From an uncultured Clostridia bacterium (lineage in GTDB: Bacteria > Bacillota > Clostridia > Oscillospirales > Ruminococcaceae): a stretch of 63,004 bases of DNA. The stretch lies in NCBI GenBank assembly GCA_947631535.1, contig CANRLU010000002.1:1-63004 (forward strand), written 5' to 3'. Shown piece after piece: positions 33,662-43,227 of this stretch. Position 1 is the first letter of the stretch; the number at the start of each line of letters is the position of its first letter. Below the pieces are notes generated by a model. That model was given only the letters and a program-made list of their open reading frames with translations. It ran no database searches and was not told the DNA's origin. The translations under genes were made by a program, and so were the position numbers.

Positions 33662-34352
33662 AGCCCTGCTTTGGCTCGCCGACCTCGTATTTCCCAACCG
33701 CTGTCCGTTCTGCTCCGGATTTATCCCGTATGATGCGCTGATATGCCCCGAATGTGAGCAAAAGCTCGAAAAAGGAAGCTTCTGTCCCGTCTGCGGCAAG
33801 CACCCCTGCGAGTGTTCGACGGGAGAATTTCTCTATGACGGCTGCGCAGTGGCAAGGCCTTATGCGGAAACGGTGCGGAAGGGGATACTCGAACTCAAAT
33901 ATCGTTGCGGCTTCAACGCGGCAAAATACCTTGCTCCCGAGCTTCGGGATATCCTCTCTGAAAACGGGTATCTTTGCGAAGCGTCGCTTATGACCGCCGT
34001 CCCGATGAGCGCTCCTCGAAAGCGCGAGACCGGCTATAATCAGGCGGAAACCGTGGCAAAGGAGCTGGCAGCCTTCTGCGGAATAAAGTGCGATTTCAGG
34101 CTTCTTGAAAAGAAAAACACTTCGCCTGTTCAGCACGAGCTTTCCGCCGAAGAGAGAAAGTCGGCCGCGTTCGGCTCTTACTCTGCAAAAGGCGGTCACG
34201 CCGACATATCCGGCAAAACCGTCATCCTTTGCGACGACATCATCACCACCGGAAGCACACTTTCGGCCTGCGCCGGTGCGCTCAAATCGATGGGCGCGGC
34301 GAAGGTATACTGCGCCGTGCTCGCCGGAACGCCGCTCGGCGGCAAAACTTAA
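33654..34352 (+). CDS. comF: ComF family protein (phosphoribosyltransferase with zinc finger)
   Basis: A 232-residue protein. The N-terminal part has four CxxC-type pairs (CPFC, CPEC, CPVC and CEC) forming zinc fingers, followed by a type-I PRTase domain with the PRPP loop VILCDDIITTGSTLSAC near residue 190. In naturally competent bacteria ComFC helps bring in or convert single-stranded DNA; in most Clostridia its task is unclear. The ATG at 33654 sits 8 bases after GGAGGG and overlaps the recD2 stop by 8 bases; an earlier GTG lies within that ribosome site. Confidence 0.9.
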   Translation: MNKALLWLADLVFPNRCPFCSGFIPYDALICPECEQKLEKGSFCPVCGKHPCECSTGEFLYDGCAVARPYAETVRKGILELKYRCGFNAAKYLAPELRDILSENGYLCEASLMTAVPMSAPRKRETGYNQAETVAKELAAFCGIKCDFRLLEKKNTSPVQHELSAEERKSAAFGSYSAKGGHADISGKTVILCDDIITTGSTLSACAGALKSMGAAKVYCAVLAGTPLGGKT

Positions 34353-34365
34353 CGGAGGGATAAAA

Positions 34366-35382
34366 ATGTCTGTTCTCGACCTCGGTATCGACCTCGGTAC
34401 CGCGAATATAATAATTTCCACCGGCAAAGGCGGGGCCGTTCTCAACGAGCCCACCGTTATAGCCTTCGACAAAAAGACCGACCGCGTTGTTGCCTTTGGC
34501 GAGGAAGCCTACAAAATGATAGGCCGTGCGCCCGAACATATAGCCGTGATAAAGCCCCTCAAAGACGGCGTCATCTCGAACAACGATATGGCGCAGGAGC
34601 TTATCCGCCTATGCATATTAAAGGTGATCGGCAAGCGGCTGATAAATCCCCGCATCGTTATGTGCGTCCCGAGCGGCATAACCGCAGTAGAGCGCAAGGC
34701 GGTCGTAGAAAGCGCGGAATCCGCCGGCGCGAGGACGGTATACCTTATCGAGGAGCCCGTCGCGGCGCTTCTGGGAGCGGGTGAGGACATTATGCACCCG
34801 TTCGGTCGAATGGTGGTGGATATCGGCGGCGGCACCTCGGATATAGCGGTGACTTCGCTCGGAGGGATAGTCGCGGCTAACTCCGTGAAAAAGGCGGGAA
34901 ACGCCTTTAACGCGTCTATCCAGCGGTATTTTGAGGAAAACTATAAAATACTCATCGGCGAGCGAATGGCCGAGGAGGCTAAAATAACCTGCGGCAACGT
35001 TTTCTGGCCCTCCACCGAAAAGACAGGCATTATATCCGGCCGAAGCCTTATAACCGGTCTTCCTGCAAAGCTCGAAATAAGCGAAGACGACATCAGCCGC
35101 GCCATCTCCGACGACATCGACGCCATAGTTGCCGCTATCCGCGTGGTGTTCGAGTGCACGCCTCCCGAGCTCGTCGGGGATATCTTCGACCGCGGCATCG
35201 TGATGACGGGCGGGGGAGCTCTGCTCAGGGGGCTTGACATGCACATAACCCGCGAGTTCGGCGTTAAATGCACCGTCGCCGACGATCCTTTGGGCTGCGT
35301 CGCCCGCGGAACGCATATGGCCTTTAAAGTCAGAGACAAGCTCCGCAACGGTTTTGAAAAGGTCTCGGTTTCGCGAATCTGA
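34366..35382 (+). CDS. rod shape-determining protein, MreB/Mbl family
   Basis: Actin-like filament protein directing the cell-wall elongation machinery under the membrane. The 338 residues show the actin ATPase motifs: phosphate-1 LGIDLGTANIII (about 5-16), phosphate-2 VVDIGGGTSDIA (about 156-167), and adenosine motif IVMTGGGALLRGLD (about 285). The membrane-binding N-terminal helix of MreB seems short. I cannot tell mreB from mbl or mreBH; the location next to spoIIR rather than mreCD favours a paralogue such as mbl. The CGGAGGG site fixes the ATG. 13 bases after comF. Confidence 0.9.
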   Translation: MSVLDLGIDLGTANIIISTGKGGAVLNEPTVIAFDKKTDRVVAFGEEAYKMIGRAPEHIAVIKPLKDGVISNNDMAQELIRLCILKVIGKRLINPRIVMCVPSGITAVERKAVVESAESAGARTVYLIEEPVAALLGAGEDIMHPFGRMVVDIGGGTSDIAVTSLGGIVAANSVKKAGNAFNASIQRYFEENYKILIGERMAEEAKITCGNVFWPSTEKTGIISGRSLITGLPAKLEISEDDISRAISDDIDAIVAAIRVVFECTPPELVGDIFDRGIVMTGGGALLRGLDMHITREFGVKCTVADDPLGCVARGTHMAFKVRDKLRNGFEKVSVSRI

Positions 35383-35407
35383 ATATTTGTGGAAAAATAT
35401 GCCAATA

Positions 35408-35434
35408 ATCCTCCCGAAATCTATTCGGGAGGAT
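35408..35434 (+). promoter_or_regulatory. perfect hairpin burying the spoIIR ribosome site
   Basis: ATCCTCCCGAA (35408-35418), five-base loop, TTCGGGAGGAT (35424-35434): 11 perfect base pairs. The right arm contains the GGGAGG ribosome-binding site of spoIIR, 6 bases before its ATG, and the left arm is the anti-Shine-Dalgarno. The hairpin may also end the mbl transcript, though the following ATTTTATG is a weak T run. Confidence 0.7.
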
Positions 35435-35439
35435 ATTTT

Positions 35440-36036
35440 ATGAAAAAATTCACATTAGCCGTGATACTGGCGATGATAATATGCACGGCGGCGAGCATAT
35501 TCGGCAACGCCCGCGAGGTTGAGGCCGTTACCGACAAGCTGATAAGGATACACGTTATAGCCAATTCCGACAGCGAGGCCGACCAATCGCTGAAGCTGAA
35601 AGTCCGCGACGGGATAAACGCCGCCGTTTCGGAGCTGACTTCGAGCTGCGCTTCAAAGGAGGAGGCTATGGAGTCGCTCAGAAGCAGTCTTGACGGTCTG
35701 CGCGCAGTCGCGGAAAAAACCGTTGCCGAAAACGGCTTTGACTGCAAGGTGAGCTGCACGCTCGGGCGGGAGGAATTTGACGAGCGAAGATATGATGATT
35801 TCGTCCTGCCTGCGGGGGAATACGATTCGCTATGCATAAGGCTCGGCGAGGCCGCAGGAAAAAACTGGTGGTGCGTGTGCTACCCCTCGATATGCGTGGG
35901 AGCGGCGATGTCGGTGGAGGAGTGCGGGGCGTTCGACAGCGGCGAGCTGCTGATCATAAAGGAGCCCGAAAAGGTGCGATACAAGTTATGGTGCTTTGAA
36001 GCGATAAGAAAGCTCAGGAAGTTCTTTGCGGATTGA
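35440..36036 (+). CDS. spoIIR: stage II sporulation protein R
   Basis: Forespore signal protein that triggers cleavage of pro-sigma-E by SpoIIGA across the septum. The 198-residue protein has an N-terminal membrane/signal segment (about 3-20), then the SpoIIR hallmark LIRIHVIANSDSEADQSLKLKVRDGI (given as LIRIHVIANSDSEADQ and LKLKVRDGI) and the C-terminal region W-W-CVCYPSICVG. The ATG at 35440 follows GGGAGG held in a perfect hairpin. It is the clearest sporulation gene of the window. Confidence 0.94.
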   Translation: MKKFTLAVILAMIICTAASIFGNAREVEAVTDKLIRIHVIANSDSEADQSLKLKVRDGINAAVSELTSSCASKEEAMESLRSSLDGLRAVAEKTVAENGFDCKVSCTLGREEFDERRYDDFVLPAGEYDSLCIRLGEAAGKNWWCVCYPSICVGAAMSVEECGAFDSGELLIIKEPEKVRYKLWCFEAIRKLRKFFAD

Positions 36037-36079
36037 GTACGTTTTTTTGTACGCGTTGGTGTTACGCGGAAAAATATGT

Positions 36080-36108
36080 TTGACATAGAGGCGCCCTTGT
36101 GGTAAAAT
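36080..36108 (+). promoter_or_regulatory. sigma-A promoter of addBA
   Basis: TTGACA (36080-36085), 17-base spacer, TAAAAT (36103-36108), 25 bases before the addB ATG with AAAGGAGG. Confidence 0.8.
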
Positions 36109-36133
36109 TTTCGTAGAAAAGGAGGCGCGCAGA

Positions 36134-39100
36134 ATGTTGAGAATCTTCCTCGGCGAGAATCGCGGCGAAAAGCTTCACCGCTGTGCCGCCGATATGAAAG
36201 AGCGTCTGAAAAACGGCGGGAGAATCATCGCCGTAGTGCCGGATCAGTTTTCTTTTGCCTTTGACAAAGAGCTCTACGCCGAACTCGGTGCCAAAGACTT
36301 CAACAGGGTAACGGTGCTAAGCTTTCGGCGGCTCTCCGAGTCGCTCATAGAGCGCTTCGGCACCCGCGAAGGCGCACTTGTCTCGGGCAGCGAGCGAATG
36401 ATACTTATATGGCTCGCCGTAAGAAAAGTAAGAGCCGAAAAGCAGCTTCGGCATCTCGAAAGAGCCTCCGAAAAGCCCGCGTTCTGTATGGATATGTCGC
36501 TTCTTGCCGACCGTTTCCGCCGCGCGGGAATATTGCCGGAGGACCTTTCAAATGCCTCCGAAAAGCTCGGCGGAGCTCTTAAAGACAAGCTTTTCGACGT
36601 TTCTCTGATATACGGCGCCTATCTCGGGCTTTTAAAGGAGCGCTCACAGAGGGACGAGAGCTCGGTGATGCTTGAGGGTGCCCGAATCGCCGAAGAAAAC
36701 GGTTGTTTTGCCGGCTCCGACGTTTATATCGACAGCTTCGACAGCTTCTCACCCGACGAGCTCTTAATTCTTCGCGCCGCGATAAAGGACGCCCGCAGCG
36801 TAACGGTGGATCTCGGCATGCCGTTTTCGCCGAAGCGCTCGGCGGTCTCGCCGTTTTTGCACTGCGAGGCCACGCAAAAGACCCTTACCGACCTTGCGGC
36901 TTCGCTGAATGTAGGCGTTGAGTTTCTGAACTGTGAGAAAAACAAGACCGATAACGCCGTGCTTGCGGGAGTCGGCGGCTGCATTTACGCGCCGATACAT
37001 AATAAGCTTTTAAACGACGGCAGCGTGAGCATAGTCAGGGCAGAGAATATGCATGAAGAGGCGGAATATGTCGCCGCGCAGATACGCAGGCTCGTTGTTT
37101 CGGAGGGATACAGGTTCAACGACATCGCCGTTATCACCCACGACATCGACGGTTACTCCGGAGTGCTCGAAGCGGCATTTGAGCGCTACGGCATAACCGC
37201 TTTTATCGACAGGCCGCAGCCTGCTTCGGGAATGACGCTCGTTCTGTTTGCGCTCGACGCTCTCGATGCCGCGTCAACGCGCAGTCCCGACACCGACAGG
37301 ATTATGAAATACGTCCGCTCGCCGTTTTCTCCGCTCACGCAGGAGGAGGTCTCGCTGCTGTGGGACTACTGCGTTAAATGGAACGTTGACGGCGAAATGT
37401 GGAACAGCGATTTTACCGCCGCCGACGACAGCCTTGAGGCGATAAATTCCGCCAGGGTCAAGACCGTAGAGCCGCTTAAAAAGCTCCACGAAGCCGCGCA
37501 GTCGGCGACAGCAAAAGATATTGCAGAGGCTTTCTGCGCGTTTTTAAAGGAGACAGGCCTTGCCGAGCGCGCGTATAAGGTCATAGAAGACTGCGCCGAC
37601 GATTCCCTCAAGCTCGAGACGGCGCGTCTGTTTAAGCAGCTCTGGAACGCCGTTATGTCTGCCGTGAGCGACATATACCTCACTGCCGGCGGCGAAAAAC
37701 TGACTCTCCGCGCTTTTTCCGACCTCCTTCGGCTGATGCTTATGCAGACCTCCGTCGCCAGCCCTCCGCAGAAGCTGGACAGCGTTACCGTTGCCGACGT
37801 TGAGCGCTCGATAATCTCCGAGCCGAAGGCGGCGTTTGTCATAGGCCTTGCCGAGGGTCTCTTCCCTGCAGAGGCAAAAAAGAACGGCCTGTTTTCGGGG
37901 CGCGACCTTTGCGAGCTCGAATCGGTGGGGGTGTGCTTCGACATAACTCCCGAAGCTCGGATAAACGCCGAGAGGTTCGATTGCTACAAGGCGCTGACCG
38001 CGCCCTCGGAGCGGCTTTATCTGAGCTTTTCGGGCTCCGACCTAAGAGGAAACGAGCTCAGGCCGTCGAGGTTCATAAGAAGGATATCGCAGTTCTGCGG
38101 GGCGGAGACGAAAAACGCGGCCTCGCTCGGAACGGCGCTGTATGCCTCTACTCCCGCGGCGGCTTATTATACGATGGCGGTGTCGCGAAACTGTTCGCCC
38201 GAAGAAAAGGCCGCAATATACGGCGCTCTTTCCGAAATTCCCGAATACCGCGAAAAACTTTCGCGCCTCGAACGCCTTTCCGACGGCAGACACAGCCTAA
38301 GCCCCGATATTTCCCGCAGGCTTTTCGCCTCGAACGACATAAACGTGACCGCATCGAGGATAGACGTCTATAACCGCTGTGCGTTTGAATATTTCTGCAA
38401 ATACGGTCTTAAGGCGGAGCCCGTCAGACCCGTGGCGGTAGACCCTGCCAACCGCGGCACGGTCATGCACTTTCTATTCGAGAGCGTTCTCGAATACTTC
38501 GGCGAGGGATTTTCCGAGGCCTCCGACGATGAGATAACCGCGCTCGTTCAAAAGCTCCTTGCCGAATTTTCCGAAAGAGAGCTTGGCGGCGACTTCGGAA
38601 AGAGCGCGAAGTTCCGCGCCGACTACAGCCGCCTCGGCGACGCCGCGCTCGAGATCCTGTTTAATATGCGAGAGGAATTCAAGGTGTCGAAATTCAGGCC
38701 TGTGAGGTTTGAATACGACCTTTCGCGTGAAAACGGCGAGAGCGTGCTCACGGTGCCGCTCGGCAGGGGGATAAGCGTAAAGATACGCGGCATAGTCGAT
38801 AGGATAGACACCTATACCGCCGAAGAGGGCAGGACGTATATACGCGTGGTCGATTACAAGACCGGCAGCAAGAAATTCTGTTTTGAAGACATCTACAACG
38901 GCATAAATCTGCAGCTTCTGCTTTATATGCTCGCCCTCACGGAGGGCAGCGACGCCGATTTTAAAGACTGTATCCCGAGCGGGATACTCTATATGCGCGC
39001 GGGATTCTTGGAGTGTAAAGACGATTTCGACCCGCTCGACGACGGCCAGAGAACGCGTCTTAAGCGCGCCGCGGAGCAGCTTCGGCGCAACGGGCTTATC

Positions 39101-39454
39101 GTCGGGATAGACGAGGCCGTTGAGGCTATGGATGTTACTTTCGGCGGGCAGTATGTCCCCGTGAAGAAAAAGAGCGGCGGGGACTACACCGCTTCTTCCG
39201 AGCTCATCAGCCCCGAGAGCTTCAGGCTACTTGAGGAGTTCTCAAAGCGCAAGGTCGAGGAATTCGGCCGTGATCTTCTTAACGGCAGGATAGACGCCGT
39301 CCCCGCCGGAGACGACGCCGATCACCTGAGCTGTGCCAACTGCGAATATTTCTCGGTGTGCGACCGCAGAAAATATATGATGAAGATAATAGACGGCGGC
39401 GACGCCGAAAAGCTCAAAGCGATGATAGGCGAAGGAGGCGGGGAAGATGCATAG
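36134..39454 (+). CDS. addB: ATP-dependent helicase/nuclease, subunit AddB
   Basis: RecBCD-equivalent nuclease subunit of 1106 residues. The C-terminal PD-(D/E)XK nuclease is clear: GTVMHFLFESVLE, RVVDYKTGS and the iron-sulfur cysteines, one in YNRCAFEYFCKYG and others in CANCEYFSVC near residue 1070. The inactive-helicase N-terminal part starts LRIFLGENRGEKL, where the usual P-loop GxxxxGK[ST] is not intact. AddB P-loops are dispensable in some species, so the protein is still expected to work with AddA. The 3' end overlaps addA by 8 bases. Confidence 0.94.
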   Translation: MLRIFLGENRGEKLHRCAADMKERLKNGGRIIAVVPDQFSFAFDKELYAELGAKDFNRVTVLSFRRLSESLIERFGTREGALVSGSERMILIWLAVRKVRAEKQLRHLERASEKPAFCMDMSLLADRFRRAGILPEDLSNASEKLGGALKDKLFDVSLIYGAYLGLLKERSQRDESSVMLEGARIAEENGCFAGSDVYIDSFDSFSPDELLILRAAIKDARSVTVDLGMPFSPKRSAVSPFLHCEATQKTLTDLAASLNVGVEFLNCEKNKTDNAVLAGVGGCIYAPIHNKLLNDGSVSIVRAENMHEEAEYVAAQIRRLVVSEGYRFNDIAVITHDIDGYSGVLEAAFERYGITAFIDRPQPASGMTLVLFALDALDAASTRSPDTDRIMKYVRSPFSPLTQEEVSLLWDYCVKWNVDGEMWNSDFTAADDSLEAINSARVKTVEPLKKLHEAAQSATAKDIAEAFCAFLKETGLAERAYKVIEDCADDSLKLETARLFKQLWNAVMSAVSDIYLTAGGEKLTLRAFSDLLRLMLMQTSVASPPQKLDSVTVADVERSIISEPKAAFVIGLAEGLFPAEAKKNGLFSGRDLCELESVGVCFDITPEARINAERFDCYKALTAPSERLYLSFSGSDLRGNELRPSRFIRRISQFCGAETKNAASLGTALYASTPAAAYYTMAVSRNCSPEEKAAIYGALSEIPEYREKLSRLERLSDGRHSLSPDISRRLFASNDINVTASRIDVYNRCAFEYFCKYGLKAEPVRPVAVDPANRGTVMHFLFESVLEYFGEGFSEASDDEITALVQKLLAEFSERELGGDFGKSAKFRADYSRLGDAALEILFNMREEFKVSKFRPVRFEYDLSRENGESVLTVPLGRGISVKIRGIVDRIDTYTAEEGRTYIRVVDYKTGSKKFCFEDIYNGINLQLLLYMLALTEGSDADFKDCIPSGILYMRAGFLECKDDFDPLDDGQRTRLKRAAEQLRRNGLIVGIDEAVEAMDVTFGGQYVPVKKKSGGDYTASSELISPESFRLLEEFSKRKVEEFGRDLLNGRIDAVPAGDDADHLSCANCEYFSVCDRRKYMMKIIDGGDAEKLKAMIGEGGGEDA

Positions 39455-42400
39455 CTGGACTGACGAACAGCTTGAGGCGATAAATTCGTTCGGCACGCCG
39501 GTGATAGTTTCCGCAGCGGCCGGCAGCGGAAAGACCGCCGTCCTCGTTGAGCGCACGATACGTCTTTTGAGCGACAAAAGCCTCAACATTCCCGCGGACA
39601 GGCTGCTTGCCGTAACGTTTACCAACGACGCCGCCTCGCAGATGTCTCAGAAGCTCTCGCAGGCCATAGACGAGCTTGCGGAAGCGGAGCCGGAAAACGA
39701 ATGGATACAGCGTCAGCAGGCGCTTTTGAGGCTCAGCGAGATAACAACGATAAATTCGTTCTGCTTCAACCTCGTTAAAGACAACCTATCGGAGACGGAT
39801 TTTCAGAGCGGACTGCGTATTCTCGAAGAAAACGAGGCCGCCATGCTTACCGACAGGGCGCTTACCGCCGTTATGGAGCGCGAATATGCCGAGCGTCCAA
39901 AAGAGACCGAGGAGCTGATATCGCTTTTCTGCCGTGAAAACGACGCCTCGCTGCGAAGAATGATATTGCAGCTCTACAGGTTCCTGCGCTCGCTCCCGTT
40001 TGCCGACGTGTGGGCGGAAAACGCCGTAAAAGCTTTAAGAGACGGCAGCCTGACGCGCGAAGTCTTTAAAGAGCTCGACCTAAGAGCCGCGGAAACCCTC
40101 TCGCTGATAGAAAATGCCGTTGAGAGGCTCGAAAGCTGCGCCGAGAGCCTTGAATATCACTCCGGCGCAAAGGCGGTATTCCTTGAAAACTGCGCCCTTG
40201 CGCGGCAGACCGTAAGCCTGATATCGGGTTCGGAACGCGCGCAGATCCCGCAGCTCGCTTCAAACATCGGCTGGAAGATCAATCGCTCAAGGCAGACAAA
40301 GGCCGAAAAAGAGTGCTGCTCCGAGCTCGAAGAGGGAATGTATATTTCGGCAAAAAGCTGCTATGAGCATTTAAAAGACCTGTTTGCGGAGCTCTCGCAG
40401 ATATACATATACACCGAGGAGCAGACCGATGCCGACGCTGAAACGACTGCAGTATACTTTTCGGAGCTCGTGAGGCTCTGCCGGCTTCTTGACGCCGAGG
40501 CGCACCGCCTCAAAGTCGAGCGCAACGCCGTCGATTTTGCCGACACCGAGCTTATGAGCGTAAAACTTCTCGCAAGCTGCGGCAGCGACGGAAAGATAGT
40601 GAGAACGCCGCTTGCCGAGGAGATAGTGCGTTCGAAGCGCTATAAGGTCATACTGATCGACGAATTTCAGGACGTGAACGACCTTCAGGAAGTTATATTC
40701 AAAGCGATTTCGGAGAGCGAAAACACCGCCGAGATAGGCTCGAACGTTTTCGCCGTCGGCGACGTAAAGCAGGCGATATACCGCTTCAGGCTCGCCGACC
40801 CCCGCATATTTATGCGAACGAGGGCGCAGGGAAAATCGCCGGAAAGTCCTGTCAGGGAGATACTCCTGCGACGCAATTTCAGGAGCCGCGGCGGAGTGCT
40901 GAAATTCTGCAACTACGTCTTCGGGGCGCTTATGTCGGAGCGCGTCGGCGAGACCGACTATACCGACGAAGAGGCGCTCGTTCGCGGCGCTGACTTCGAT
41001 GCTCCCGACTCACCGACGGAGATAATTGCGATAAACAGCGACGGGCTTGACGCTTCTTCGCTTGAATTTACCGCCATCGCCCGCCGTATAAGGCAGCTTA
41101 TCGACGAAAAGACCCCCGTGAAAGACGGAAGCTGCGTAAGGCCCTGCCGACCGTCGGATTTCTGCGTGCTCAGCCGCAACAACATCGCGGGCTCCGAAAT
41201 ATCCGAAATTTTCGCTTCTGAGGGCTTAAAGGTGCTTTCGAGCGACACCTCGGGCTATCTCAAATCGCGGGAAATTTCGCTTCTTTTAAATCTTTTGTCG
41301 CTTATCTCCGACCCGATGCAGGACATTCCGCTGATATCGGTAATGCTCTCGCCGATATTCGGCTTTTCCGACGACGACGTCGCCGAGCTGCGCCTGTTCT
41401 CAAAGACCGACAGGCTCTATAAAGTTATGCTCGCCGTATCTGCGGGAGAATATCCCGCCGATGAAAGCCTTCGTCTTAAGTGCGCCGGAGCGTCCGCGCT
41501 CCTAAAAAAACTCGCCGTTTACGCCTCAGGGCTCACTCTTACAAGGCTTATCCGGAAGATATACGATATAACCGACATTTTTGCCGCGGCCTCTGCCTAC
41601 GAAGACGGCGCGCAGAAATGCGCCAACCTCTACCTGCTTCTTGAATATGCAAGGAGCTTTGAGCAGTCTTCCGCCGAGGGCATAGCGGGATTTTTGCGGT
41701 ATATCGACTACATTTCCAAGAGCGGCGGCGACTTCGAGCAGGCGCTCACCGTTACCGAGCCGGAGGACTCCGTGGTGATAAAAACGATACACCGCTCAAA
41801 GGGCCTTGAATATCCGTTCGTGTTTTTATGCCGCACCTCAAAAAAGTTCAACCGCAGCGACCTTAACGGACTTTTGCAGCTCAACAGCGAGAAGGGCGTT
41901 GGGCTCGGGTTCCTGGACTATTCCACCCTCACAAAGCGCCGCACGGCAATTTGGGAGCATATCCGCCGCTCCAACGCCGAGGAGCTTCTTTCGGAGGAAC
42001 TCAGGCTTTTATATGTCGCGCTGACGCGTGCAAAAGAGCGGCTCTTTATAGTCCTCGACCTGAACGAAAAGGCCTTAAAGCGCGCTAGCGAGCTCTCGTT
42101 TGAGATAGACGGCTACAGAGTTCCGCCTGCAGTCACGCGAAAGGCTGCCTGCCTTTCCGACTGGCTTCTGGCGGCCCTTATGAAGCACCCCGACTTCGGA
42201 GTGCTCCGCAGCCGCCTCGACCCGTCTATATACACCGACAGCGGCGATATCCTGCCCGACATCGCGGTTACTTCGCTGCCGCCGGCTTCAAACGCTTCGG
42301 CGGCTCCTGCGCCCGAAAGCGCCGCTCTGCCCGACGGAGAGCTCTCGGCATATCTTGCCGAAAGTTTTGCCGCCGTAACCGACAGCATACTCACCCAAAG

Positions 42401-43007
42401 CGAGGCAAAGCTGACCGTCACGGAAGTCGTCAAGGAGGACGCACTCAACTTCTTCCCGCAGGTGCCGAGCCTCGGCGAATCGCTCGAGGAGATATCCGCC
42501 GCCCGCAGAGGCACCATAACCCACCGCTTTATGCAGTTCTGCAACTTTGACATCGCGAGCCGAGATATCGAGAGCGAGATAGAGCGGCTTACTCTGCAAA
42601 ACGTTTTTTCCCCGCGTGAGGCCTCCGTTATAGACCGCAGGGCGGTGCGCCGATTCTTTGAGAGCGACGTTTACAAAAGGCTCAGCTGCAGTTTGAGCGT
42701 TCTTCGGGAGAAGCAGTTTATAGTCAGGTTCGACGACATAAAGGTAGACGGCAGCCTGCGCGAAAGATACGGCAGCACCGACGGAATGTTGCAGGGCATC
42801 GCCGACTGCCTGTTTAAAGAGGAAGACGGCTATGTGCTCGTAGACTACAAGACCGACAGGGTGAGCAGTCCACTCGAACTTGCCGAAAAATATAAAGGTC
42901 AGCTCGAACTTTATAAGGCAGCGTTCGACGTATTGCTCGATAAGCCCGTAAAATCGAGCTTTATCTATTCTTTCCGCCTCGGCGAGGGGATAGAGCTGAA
43001 AGCGTAA
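39447..43007 (+). CDS. addA: ATP-dependent helicase/nuclease, subunit AddA
   Basis: Motor and second nuclease of the AddAB double-strand-break complex. 1186 residues. Motif I SAAAGSGKTAVLVERTI near 17-33, motif Ia LAVTFTNDAASQM, motif II LIDEFQDVND (about 405), motif III AVGDVKQAIYRFR, motif V SVVIKTIHRSKGLEY (about 772), motif VI VALTRAKERLFIVL, and the C-terminal nuclease LVDYKTDRV near residue 1135. It begins inside the last codons of addB and ends near the infC promoter. Confidence 0.97.
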   Translation: MHSWTDEQLEAINSFGTPVIVSAAAGSGKTAVLVERTIRLLSDKSLNIPADRLLAVTFTNDAASQMSQKLSQAIDELAEAEPENEWIQRQQALLRLSEITTINSFCFNLVKDNLSETDFQSGLRILEENEAAMLTDRALTAVMEREYAERPKETEELISLFCRENDASLRRMILQLYRFLRSLPFADVWAENAVKALRDGSLTREVFKELDLRAAETLSLIENAVERLESCAESLEYHSGAKAVFLENCALARQTVSLISGSERAQIPQLASNIGWKINRSRQTKAEKECCSELEEGMYISAKSCYEHLKDLFAELSQIYIYTEEQTDADAETTAVYFSELVRLCRLLDAEAHRLKVERNAVDFADTELMSVKLLASCGSDGKIVRTPLAEEIVRSKRYKVILIDEFQDVNDLQEVIFKAISESENTAEIGSNVFAVGDVKQAIYRFRLADPRIFMRTRAQGKSPESPVREILLRRNFRSRGGVLKFCNYVFGALMSERVGETDYTDEEALVRGADFDAPDSPTEIIAINSDGLDASSLEFTAIARRIRQLIDEKTPVKDGSCVRPCRPSDFCVLSRNNIAGSEISEIFASEGLKVLSSDTSGYLKSREISLLLNLLSLISDPMQDIPLISVMLSPIFGFSDDDVAELRLFSKTDRLYKVMLAVSAGEYPADESLRLKCAGASALLKKLAVYASGLTLTRLIRKIYDITDIFAAASAYEDGAQKCANLYLLLEYARSFEQSSAEGIAGFLRYIDYISKSGGDFEQALTVTEPEDSVVIKTIHRSKGLEYPFVFLCRTSKKFNRSDLNGLLQLNSEKGVGLGFLDYSTLTKRRTAIWEHIRRSNAEELLSEELRLLYVALTRAKERLFIVLDLNEKALKRASELSFEIDGYRVPPAVTRKAACLSDWLLAALMKHPDFGVLRSRLDPSIYTDSGDILPDIAVTSLPPASNASAAPAPESAALPDGELSAYLAESFAAVTDSILTQSEAKLTVTEVVKEDALNFFPQVPSLGESLEEISAARRGTITHRFMQFCNFDIASRDIESEIERLTLQNVFSPREASVIDRRAVRRFFESDVYKRLSCSLSVLREKQFIVRFDDIKVDGSLRERYGSTDGMLQGIADCLFKEEDGYVLVDYKTDRVSSPLELAEKYKGQLELYKAAFDVLLDKPVKSSFIYSFRLGEGIELKA

Positions 43008-43026
43008 AAAAATTTTCCGAAACCCC

Positions 43027-43055
43027 TTGACAAAGGCAAACGGGGAGTATATAAT
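43027..43055 (+). promoter_or_regulatory. consensus sigma-A promoter of infC-rpmI-rplT
   Basis: TTGACA (43027-43032), 17-base spacer, TATAAT (43050-43055): both hexamers perfect. Confidence 0.9.
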
Positions 43056-43061
43056 ATTCGG

Positions 43062-43204
43062 GTAAAGAAAGCAGAAGCGTTCGCGTTCTCACCTCAAGCC
43101 TGTTGCGAAGAGGTCAATATCCCGATTTCCCGCCGTGTCGGCTTATGCCGATCAGTGTGTATTTTTGGAGCGTGAACCGAAAGGCTTGCGCTCTTTAATT
43201 TTAT
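43062..43204 (+). ncRNA. probable L20 leader RNA with terminal attenuator hairpin
   Basis: Long structured 5' leader between the promoter and infC. Segments such as GCAGAAGCGTTCGCGTTCTCACCT and GGAGCG-type 3' parts resemble the Firmicutes L20 leader (repression by ribosomal protein L20); this match is from memory. The 3' end forms an intrinsic terminator: GAGCGTGAACC (43168-43178), GAAA tetraloop, GGCTTGCGCTC (43183-43193), then TTTAATTTT. Premature termination there would explain control of the operon. Confidence 0.7.
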
Positions 43205-43227
43205 CTTAACTTTGGAGGTGTTGCGCC

